Source of the DNA: Pedosphaera sp.
GTDB lineage: Bacteria; Verrucomicrobiota; Verrucomicrobiia; Limisphaerales; Pedosphaeraceae
Assembly (NCBI GenBank): GCA_028293465.1
Contig: JAQGOT010000440.1
Coordinates: 1-5,836, forward strand
Length of the DNA: 5,836 nucleotides
Reading direction: 5' to 3'
Shown: positions 1 through 4,470 of the stretch, one piece after another
Layout: every line of letters starts with the position of its first letter
How positions within the stretch are numbered: position 1 is the stretch's first letter
Notes under the pieces: generated by a model
What the model saw: the letters and a program-made list of their open reading frames with translations, nothing else
Database searches by the model: none
What the model was told of the DNA's origin: nothing
Program-made: the position numbers and the translations under genes

Positions 1-1
1 G

Positions 2-217
2 TTGTTCGTGGCTACCGGTGGAAAGCTGGCGGAAAAATCCAAACAAAAATTTCTCACGGCTGTCGAGCGAATGAAGGAGACGTGTCACGATATCAAGGAA
101 AGGGCAGCGACGGGGGCCGAGGCCACGAATCAGACGGTTCAGCATTATCCATACTCCACGGTGGGCATCGCCTTCGGCTTGGGGTTGGTCATCGGAATTC
201 TGGCCCGACGCAAATAA
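2..217 (+). CDS. DUF883/ElaB/YqjD-like C-tail-anchored membrane protein, 3' end only
   Basis: Seventy-one codons are open from the left edge to a TAA at 215-217. The TTG at base 2 is probably internal, so the true start lies outside the window. The visible part is a charged, probably helical stretch (residues 1-47, e.g. EKSKQKFLTAVERMKE) followed by a C-terminal hydrophobic segment (about residues 51-68, STVGIAFGLGLVIGILA) with a glycine-zipper pattern and a terminal RRK. A polar amphipathic helix, then 'YPYSTVGIAFGLGLVIGIL-A-RRK', is the signature ending of the DUF883 (ElaB/YqjD) family. Known members sit in the inner membrane by their C-terminus, and E. coli YqjD/ElaB are linked to ribosome binding in stationary phase; that role is not shown here. 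The family call rests on the C-terminus alone. Confidence 0.8.
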   Translation: MFVATGGKLAEKSKQKFLTAVERMKETCHDIKERAATGAEATNQTVQHYPYSTVGIAFGLGLVIGILARRK

Positions 218-257
218 GGGATTTGGAGGGCGAACGAGCGTCGGGATAGGCCGGCAG

Positions 258-296
258 CGCGGAAATTTAGACTTCAGATTCCGCGTCCTTTCATTA
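258..296 (+). terminator. possible weak intrinsic terminator after the DUF883-like gene
   Basis: A 7-bp stem, CGCGGAA (258-264) with TTCCGCG (279-285), encloses a 14-nt loop and is followed by a T-rich but interrupted tract (TCCTTTCATT). It lies about 40 bases after the stop codon, which fits transcription termination. The large loop and broken T tract make this uncertain. Confidence 0.3.
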
Positions 297-469
297 TTCC
301 ACAAAAGGCAAAAAGCTCCTGATTGGCATATAAACCTTTAGGTACGTGGGATTTATACATTCGTTTAAGCCCGCCGCAGGGACTGCTGCAATTGTGTAAC
401 CTGCACAAAATAGCCAGCGTCTATTCCAAAGTAGTCCGAACAAACAAAACATTAAACAATATCATTGAT

Positions 470-745
470 ATGAAGAAATTCTTAGTTACAACGCTCGGTG
501 TCCTCTGCGCCATGGCTGTCGTCGTTCAGGCTCAAGACAAGCCCAAGCACAAATTGACCGATGAGCAGAAGGCTTTGCGGAAAGAAATGACCGAGAAGTA
601 CGACGCCAACAAGGACGGCAAGCTTGATAAGGATGAGCTGTCCAAAGTGAGCAAGGAAGACAAGGACAAGCTGGAAAAGGCCGGCGTGACCTTGGGCCGC
701 CACAAGAAAGATGCGGCCGAGACAGACAAGCCGGCCACGAAGTAA
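470..745 (+). CDS. small exported EF-hand (calcium-binding) protein
   Basis: The product has 91 residues. Residues 1-21 form a signal peptide: MKK, a hydrophobic core (FLVTTLGVLCAMAVVV), then QA before QDK, giving a probable signal peptidase I site after A21. The mature part is very rich in Lys, Asp and Glu and holds one canonical 12-residue EF-hand loop at 45-56 (DANKDGKLDKDE), with Asp/Asn at loop positions 1, 3, 5 and 9, Gly at 6, Leu at 8 and Glu at 12. This predicts Ca2+ binding in the periplasm or outside the cell. The ATG at 470 was chosen because it places the signal peptide at the N-terminus. The frame is open upstream to a TTG at 323, but that part (residues such as LYIRLSPPQG) looks untranslated. 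No Shine-Dalgarno precedes the ATG. The gene is monocistronic, with a strong terminator 54 bases downstream. The partner or process is unknown. Confidence 0.85.
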   Translation: MKKFLVTTLGVLCAMAVVVQAQDKPKHKLTDEQKALRKEMTEKYDANKDGKLDKDELSKVSKEDKDKLEKAGVTLGRHKKDAAETDKPATK

Positions 746-798
746 TTTCGAGGTTCGTTCCTTGGAAGGAACCAAAGTCCTCACCCTAAACGGATGTG

Positions 799-829
799 AC
801 GCTCCACTGAACTCAGTGGGGCGTTTTTG
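799..829 (+). terminator. Rho-independent terminator of the EF-hand gene
   Basis: The stem ACGC-T-CCACTG (799-809) pairs with CAGTGG-G-GCGT (814-824): eleven pairs including one T-G wobble, closed by the four-base loop AACT. It is followed immediately by TTTTTGTTT on the plus strand. Position 54 bases after the EF-hand stop, GC-rich stem, short loop and T tract all fit a strong intrinsic terminator. Confidence 0.9.
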
Positions 830-908
830 TTTCAGTACCCAGACAAATCAAAAGCGATGGTTGTGAAAAAACTTTCTTCGGGAGCGGAACGCTCAACCGC
901 TCTAATTT

Positions 909-1649
909 ATGAACATTGCCTCGTTGGATTGGAGGAGGGCATGGGCATATTTGGCCCAGGAACCTACAGGCATCAGGCCTGCCGAGTTCCGATTCTACGG
1001 CGAGGATGGATTTTTTCCCGAGATTCATCTCTGTGGCAAACGCCTCGTCTTTGCCGACCACGTATTGCAGCGCTTCTCCTCGCGCACCCAGCGCAACGTG
1101 GGCGAGGACCTCTCGAATTTCCTGCTCACCTTTTACGGTGCCTTTAGTCTGGCCATGCCCGTCGGCCCGGGCCGGGCCTTCGTGTCCCCCTATTTTGATA
1201 CCATCCTCGCCTTCCCCCACACCGAAACGGAAACTGAGTTTTTCGTCACGACCTGCCTCACCATCAACGAAATCAATTCCATGGAGCGCGAGGTGCCTCC
1301 GCAAGCTTCGAATCTTCACTACGGTCCGGCATTCATCACGCCTCGAATACGCAGAATACGCAATTGGGTGCCGGCACGTTGCATGTTCAATTTCTACAAA
1401 TGCTGGGAACGAAAGATCGCTCTACCTCCGCCGCAACTGTCATTGCCCAAAACCAAGTGGCACTGTTTCGCGAACCTGGTAAAGGACTTTCTCATCGAGG
1501 AAGGCCATGGGCCCGGCTCATCAATGCGCTTCGTGGACGGGATTCCCGGCCCTTGCTCCTTGGACCTTTTTCCCGGAAAATCAGAGACCCGGCACAATGA
1601 GTTGGAGTTTTATAAGCAGGCAATCCGCGACTCTGTTCTGCGTCGATGA
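909..1649 (+). CDS. hypothetical protein, 246 aa, family not recognised
   Basis: The frame opens at ATG 909, directly after an in-frame TAA (903-905), so no earlier start is possible. No clear Shine-Dalgarno precedes it. Codon use favours G/C in third position, most strongly over 940-1300, and the residue mix is protein-like: aromatic-rich (FRFYGEDGFFPEIHLCGKR at ~27-45, NFLLTFYGAF at ~70-79, FVSPYFDTILAF) with conserved-looking acidic/aromatic patches near the C-terminus (LVKDFLIEEG, MRFVDGIPGP). There is no signal peptide and no long hydrophobic segment, so a cytosolic soluble protein is likely. At codons ~146-151 a 9-bp sequence, GAATACGCA, is tandemly duplicated (1345-1362) and encodes RIRRIRN. 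Downstream coding character is a little weaker, so an old frameshift or a fused remnant cannot be excluded. The opposite-strand frame over 813-1319 is a composition shadow. No function can be assigned. Confidence 0.65.
   Translation: MNIASLDWRRAWAYLAQEPTGIRPAEFRFYGEDGFFPEIHLCGKRLVFADHVLQRFSSRTQRNVGEDLSNFLLTFYGAFSLAMPVGPGRAFVSPYFDTILAFPHTETETEFFVTTCLTINEINSMEREVPPQASNLHYGPAFITPRIRRIRNWVPARCMFNFYKCWERKIALPPPQLSLPKTKWHCFANLVKDFLIEEGHGPGSSMRFVDGIPGPCSLDLFPGKSETRHNELEFYKQAIRDSVLRR
1345..1362 (+). repeat. 9-bp tandem duplication (two copies)
   Basis: GAATACGCA occurs twice without a gap (1345-1353 and 1354-1362) inside the 246-aa gene. It keeps the reading frame and gives the repeated residues RIR-RIR. 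Confidence 0.8.
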
Positions 1650-1736
1650 ACTATTGAATTGAGCGTACAGAAATGCCCCAAAGTGGTTAACTGCCGCCCA
1701 TTCCAAAACCCTGCCCACCAACCGATCCGCTCCGAA

Positions 1737-1766
1737 GGTTCGTAGGACCGGCATGTTTATAGAACC
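1737..1766. repeat. 30-bp element bounded by GGTTC/GAACC inverted repeats
   Basis: GGTTC (1737-1741) and GAACC (1762-1766) are inverted copies enclosing 20 bases that contain GGACCGG and ATGTTTATAG. The motif (in reverse, TTCTATAAACAT followed by a GC-rich piece) resembles dispersed intergenic repeats of Verrucomicrobia and Planctomycetes. Only one copy is visible here, so repeat status is inferred. Confidence 0.25.
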
Positions 1767-2071
1767 GTCCCCACCAAATCGAAATCATTCTGCCGACCCA
1801 GTCGGCGCGAACCCGTTCCCCGGGAGAGCATCGTCCCCCTCTTCGACCTCTCCCCCACGGCACCCTAAGCCCGACGCCGAACCTTCGTTGCGAAAGCACT
1901 ACCCCATGTCACCCCGCTCTCTACTGCCCTGGTTGAGGCCGCCTCCATTTTGAACAAGGAGGAAATTTGTCCCGGTCGGGTTTGTGCGGTCCGTTGTTAC
2001 ACCCTCTCCAGACCACACGATGCGCTGGACAACGCTCAGCTAACGCCTTAGGGTCAGGAACAGGAACCGGA

Positions 2072-2078
2072 AGAGGGG
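2072..2078 (+). promoter_or_regulatory. Shine-Dalgarno deciding a TTG start
   Basis: AGAGGGG lies six bases before the TTG at 2085 and 18 bases before the next in-frame ATG (2097). The spacing favours initiation at TTG 2085. It also sits three bases before an ATG at 2081 in another frame, which is too close for that start. Confidence 0.45.
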
Positions 2079-2084
2079 ATATGT

Positions 2085-2474
2085 TTGCCGCTCAATATGG
2101 AACCTCTGGGACTGCGCGTGAAACTATCGAGAGTCATTCAGTTCGTAATAGCTGCGGTATTGATCAGCATTGGAAGCGTTGCATTGCTTGCCAACGCATT
2201 GGTCGGCGTCAGCGTGATTTGCTTCTGTTCGCCGTCGTTCGTTTTACTCCATCGTTCGGAAGCCACCCGCCGAGTAACCTTTCGAGAGCTTTGTATCATT
2301 ATCGCGTTGTTGGTTGCGTTGGTGGCTCTGATTGCCTTCACCAAGTTGTTCATTTCTGATTTGGCCGCTGAACACTTTTTTCGCCGTCCCGTTTTTGTTG
2401 TTCCATTCTGGGCATTGGCTATCTCAGCTTTATTTTGGTGGTGGCGAGGCGAGAGGAGATTGGTAGGTGTGTAG
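2085..2474 (+). CDS. small multi-pass membrane protein, function unknown
   Basis: From TTG 2085 the product has 129 residues; from ATG 2097 it would have 125. TTG is preferred because AGAGGGG (2072-2078) is six bases upstream. Hydrophobic segments lie at about residues 18-37 (IQFVIAAVLISIGSVALL), 38-55 (ALVGVSVICFCSPSFVLL, possibly a hairpin with the first), 70-90 (CIIIALLVALVALIAF) and 103-120 (VFVVPFWALAISALFWWW). Basic residues cluster between segments (HRSEATRRVTFRE, FFRRP) and at the C-terminus (RGERR), giving a three- or four-pass inner-membrane topology. There is no signal peptide cleavage site and no family motif I recognise. The overlapping plus frame 1967-2359 lacks coding character. 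The gene stands alone, with about 435 and 250 bases of non-coding DNA on either side. Confidence 0.7.
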   Translation: MPLNMEPLGLRVKLSRVIQFVIAAVLISIGSVALLANALVGVSVICFCSPSFVLLHRSEATRRVTFRELCIIIALLVALVALIAFTKLFISDLAAEHFFRRPVFVVPFWALAISALFWWWRGERRLVGV

Positions 2475-2526
2475 CAAATCGCTGCATCCAGTGCGGGACG
2501 GCGCTTTCCGCTCCGCCCTGCGGTTC

Positions 2527-2597
2527 AGGTCATCTAACCCCGCATGCCCAAGCTCTGGCCGTTCGGGCGCTTGATTATCACTCCTTTTTACTGACCT
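2527..2597. other. imperfect nested inverted repeat in an intergenic gap
   Basis: AGGTCA (2527-2532) and TGACCT (2592-2597) are perfect inverted copies. Between them CAAGC (2549-2553) pairs with GCTTG (2569-2573) around GCC/GGC. The whole could fold into a long imperfect hairpin downstream of the membrane-protein gene. ATCTAAC (2532-2538) fits one half of an integron attC core (RYYYAAC), but the matching GTTRRRY half is absent, so it is not called attC. Its role is unknown. Confidence 0.3.
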
Positions 2598-2723
2598 TAT
2601 GAGAGACGTGGGGCCAAGCAAACCGCCGGAACCCACCACCGTTGGCACAATCGGTTCCATCCCGCGACGCAGGACGCTCCACATCACCGACCCTGCGTGG
2701 CTCAGCGTAACCAGACTTTCCCA

Positions 2724-3089
2724 ATGACATCATTCGATCAGCGCAAAGTGGAAGCATCCCTTGGAGTCCAGGCAATGCGGGTTGATCCGCCCCGGGATTT
2801 TTGGGGATTTGAGATAGTCGGGCCTGACCGGATCCTTTACCTTTCGGTTGATATCGGGTTGATGCAGGTCTCGCTTGAAATGTTTGGGCGGCAGGGAGGG
2901 CAGCCTATGGTCAATCTCTGGCTCGACTATTGTCACGCCGTTCGGGTTGCAAAGTGTGCCGGTCAGCCGGTGGTTGAGATAGTGCAGACGATCCACTGTC
3001 ATGATTGTGGTGCCACGCGGGATCGGAGATATTGTCTGGAGGTAAAGCCAGAGATAAGATTTTGGAATGAAATTGGCCCTGTGGACTGA
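2724..3089 (+). CDS. hypothetical protein, 121 aa, with Cys/His cluster
   Basis: ATG 2724 gives 121 residues. A GTG at 2697 would add nine, and neither start has a Shine-Dalgarno, so ATG is preferred. The sequence looks like a compact soluble fold: alternating hydrophobic strands (FWGFEIVG, RILYLSVDIGLMQVSLEMF, PMVNLWLDYCHAVRV, VVEIVQTIHC) and no signal peptide or membrane segment. Near the C-terminus H91, C92, H93, C95 and C104 form a cluster (TIHCHDCGATRDRRYC) that could bind a metal, although the spacing C-x2-C-x8-C with nearby His is not a textbook zinc-finger pattern. C70 and C78 add further cysteines. I do not recognise the family. It stops two bases before a second coding-like frame begins (see 3071-3232). 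Confidence 0.65.
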   Translation: MTSFDQRKVEASLGVQAMRVDPPRDFWGFEIVGPDRILYLSVDIGLMQVSLEMFGRQGGQPMVNLWLDYCHAVRVAKCAGQPVVEIVQTIHCHDCGATRDRRYCLEVKPEIRFWNEIGPVD

Positions 3090-3232
3090 CCACCGACGGA
3101 GTCAACGCCGCCCTGCGCTCCCTACGCATCAAGAATTCACAGATCGTTACCGCCCCAGATAGCAGCAGCCTCGTGCGCTCACGGCTTCTACAAGGCACCT
3201 CAACGCTCAACCATAAAAGTCATGTCGTATGA
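3071..3232 (+). pseudogene. startless coding-like remnant downstream of the 121-aa gene
   Basis: This plus frame is open for 53 codons between a TGA (3068-3070) and a TGA (3230-3232) with no ATG, GTG or TTG near its beginning. Residues about 8-47 (TDGVNAALRSLRIKN, then SQIVTAPDSSSLVRSRLLQG) have strong G/C third-position bias and protein-like composition, unlike the other frames over 3090-3200. It overlaps the last 33 bases of the opposing minus-strand gene, whose C-terminus is itself family-typical, so the real coding signal is probably 3090-3200. Best reading: the 3' piece of a lost gene. The parent family is not recognised. A chance open frame remains possible. Confidence 0.3.
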
Positions 3233-4249
3233 AGACTTATCGGTGGACTTTTTGAGTTCTGGTGGTTCTCGTCCGCCGTCATCGTGACCGTCTGCATCAA
3301 TGCTGTAAATCACGTAACCGCTCTCCAGGCGTCGATATCGGAGCGCTGCCCCGTCGAAAGGATCAGTTGGCACGACTTCAACGAACTGGGGCATGAGTTC
3401 CTCCAGGTTCTCGGGCAATCTTTGCCGATCGTGGCGGAAATGCTCCACAGCCAGCGCGGTGGTGGCCAGTTCGACCTGTGCACGAAAAGCCGCCTCCCGT
3501 ATGATAATTGTTGAAAGTGAGGGCAGGAGCATGCCTGAAAAAGGATGGAAGGTCTTGCTGCCGGTATTGCCTGCGGTCTCCATATAATTTGTTAGCGCGA
3601 GGCTTTGCGGTGGCGGCAACGCAGCAAACGACATCACCCCTTCCATCGTCTCCAGGTAAAAATCCAAATCTCGCTCGAAAAAGCCGGTGAGCCAGACGAA
3701 GTATCCTGATCTGCCGGAATACTCCCGGCGCGGTCGGGGATGAGTCCCGGGTGGGCCATTTTCGCCGAGGGTCTGCATTTGTGACAAATTCAGCCCGAAT
3801 TCCGGAATCATCATGGCACGCTCGCCAACCAAAGCACTGGGCAACAAGTTGGTCTCGCCAGCGTGAGCGAATGCCGACTGAAGCCGCTTGCACGCTTCAG
3901 CACTGGGCGTGGCCCGGTTCAAACTCCTTTGAGTGGCGTTGACGGCCATGCGGACGATCGACTCGCTGATCAAATGAGACACCACTAGGGGCTCTTCGTC
4001 GAGTGTGCCGGCGAGCCTTAACTGAAGCTCGATTTGTTCTGGCCACGCCTCAACGTCTCCGCTCTCAACCTGGAGCGCGGTTCTCAGGGCAGCCAAGTGC
4101 GCAACGTCCTTTAACCCCATGTGCAACTTTTCGTCGTAAGGCCTTGCAAAACAGGACGAGGTATTTTGTCCGGATTCGAGGGTATTTTGCCCGCTTCCGT
4201 AACTCTCGATGGGGCTGAAGTTTAGCATGACCTCGAGAAAGTTGTACAT
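3200..4249 (-). CDS. Verrucomicrobia/Planctomycetes-type DPFDG…DGxDDGG protein, apparently N-terminally truncated
   Basis: From ATG at 4249 the product has 349 residues. Residues ~35-110 (ARPYDEKLHMGLKDVAHLAA, then VEAWPEQIELQLRLAGTLDE and EPLVVSHLISESIVRMAV) match my recollection of a large family in which this block reads like 'LL…LRA…ALxDVxLGLRLAxSLxxEPxLISHLVRxAM'. Residues 255-325 carry the family's ending: TALAVEHFRHDRQRLPENLE, LVPxx-like DPFDGAALRYRR and YSIDADGHDDGG, closing with YDMTFMVER. That ending resembles the DPWG…DGxxGG region of type II secretion pseudopilins, but no prepilin leader is present. Full-length relatives usually begin with a transmembrane helix and are some 500-600 residues; here that part is missing. 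Residues 1-32 (including GSGQNTLESGQNTS) look unrelated to the family. The frame stays open to 4573, but that extension is rejected. Function is unknown; it may be a pseudogene fragment still in frame. Confidence 0.65.
   Translation of the reverse strand: MYNFLEVMLNFSPIESYGSGQNTLESGQNTSSCFARPYDEKLHMGLKDVAHLAALRTALQVESGDVEAWPEQIELQLRLAGTLDEEPLVVSHLISESIVRMAVNATQRSLNRATPSAEACKRLQSAFAHAGETNLLPSALVGERAMMIPEFGLNLSQMQTLGENGPPGTHPRPRREYSGRSGYFVWLTGFFERDLDFYLETMEGVMSFAALPPPQSLALTNYMETAGNTGSKTFHPFSGMLLPSLSTIIIREAAFRAQVELATTALAVEHFRHDRQRLPENLEELMPQFVEVVPTDPFDGAALRYRRLESGYVIYSIDADGHDDGGREPPELKKSTDKSSYDMTFMVER
4158..4198. repeat. 20-21 bp imperfect tandem repeat at the N-terminal breakpoint
   Basis: Two adjacent units share the core GTATTTTG(T/C)CCG: unit 1 at 4158-4177 and unit 2 at 4178-4198, each starting with GAG and ending with TTC or TTCC. 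On the minus strand they encode SGQNT twice. GGAC (4154-4157) and GTCC (4168-4171) flank the first core as an inverted pair. The position matches the point where family-like sequence of the minus gene ends. Confidence 0.7.
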
Positions 4250-4269
4250 GGCGTCTGTACAAATACCTG

Positions 4270-4416
4270 ATGTCCACCAAATCCGGCCCAAGGACCTATT
4301 GGGTGCTGGAGGACTACTCCACCGGCAAGCGCCGATTATTGAACAATCAATCGGAAAAGGTCGCCAAGCATCTGCTGAATGCGGCCTTCCGGATATGGTG
4401 GCGGGAGCGCTGTTAA
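4270..4416 (+). CDS. short coding-like ORF, 48 aa, possibly the 3' end of a broken gene
   Basis: ATG 4270 to TAA 4414-4416 encodes 48 residues; the frame is open from 4231 (after TGA 4228-4230), so it could start earlier with LYKYL. Codon use is strongly biased to G/C in third position, and the composition is protein-like and basic: STKSGPRTYWVLEDYSTGKR, then NNQSEKVAKHLLNAAFRIWW and RERC. This is far more coding-like than the opposite strand here, which is why the minus gene was not extended past 4249. No Shine-Dalgarno is seen. The stop codon lies in the loop of the hairpin at 4396-4431. I do not recognise the family. It may be a complete mini-protein or the tail of a gene whose 5' part was lost in the rearrangement near 4158-4230. 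Confidence 0.45.
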   Translation: MSTKSGPRTYWVLEDYSTGKRRLLNNQSEKVAKHLLNAAFRIWWRERC

Positions 4417-4431
4417 CGCTCCCGCCAACCA
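4396..4431. terminator. long GC-rich hairpin between convergent reading frames
   Basis: TGGCGGGAGCG (4399-4409, counting T4399 then G4400 G4401) pairs perfectly with CGCTCCCGCCA (4417-4427) around the loop CTGTTAA. With one bulged A (4428) the stem extends by TGG/CCA to 4396-4431. It lies 40 bases past the stop of the minus-strand lectin gene and covers the end of the plus-strand 48-aa frame, so a two-way transcription barrier is plausible. Neither side has a T tract, so a classic intrinsic terminator is not supported, and a dispersed palindromic repeat is an equal alternative. Confidence 0.45.
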
Positions 4432-4470
4432 AGCGCAATACCCTGCGTCCGTGGTTTATGGGCGCAACAT

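Larger units (their letters stand above)
1650..2084. other. 435-base stretch without a convincing gene
   Basis: No frame here has a credible start with coding-like codon use. The plus-strand frame 1753-1953 is proline-rich low-complexity translation, and the minus frame 1687-1899 is its Arg/Gly shadow. Visible items are an inverted repeat GGTTC/GAACC bounding 1737-1766, a short perfect hairpin GCCGAC-CCA-GTCGGC at 1792-1806, and a startless but coding-like plus frame 1869-2051 ending in TAG. It may be decayed coding DNA plus the leader of the following membrane-protein gene. Confidence 0.5.

Noticed and set aside
323..469. TTG start at 323 adding 49 residues to the EF-hand protein.
   Set aside because: It would bury a clear signal peptide that begins exactly at ATG 470, and the added residues look like translated leader.
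757..772. Palindrome GTTCCTTGGAAGGAAC as the EF-hand gene terminator.
   Set aside because: It has essentially no loop and no T tract; the hairpin at 799-829 is a far better terminator.
813..1319. Minus-strand open frame of 168 codons opposite the 246-aa gene.
   Set aside because: Its composition (Gly/Glu/Asp/His-rich) is the usual mirror of a G/C-third-position gene on the other strand, and it runs into the plus-strand terminator stem.
1753..1953. Plus-strand 66-codon proline-rich frame.
   Set aside because: Low-complexity Pro/Ser translation of C-rich DNA with no coding bias or ribosome-binding site.
1967..2359. Plus-strand 130-codon frame overlapping the membrane protein.
   Set aside because: The overlapping frame at 2085-2474 encodes well-formed membrane segments; this one is its shifted shadow.
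2527..2597. Integron attC recombination site.
   Set aside because: A left-core-like ATCTAAC and nested inverted repeats are present, but no matching GTTRRRY right core follows and no integrase is visible.
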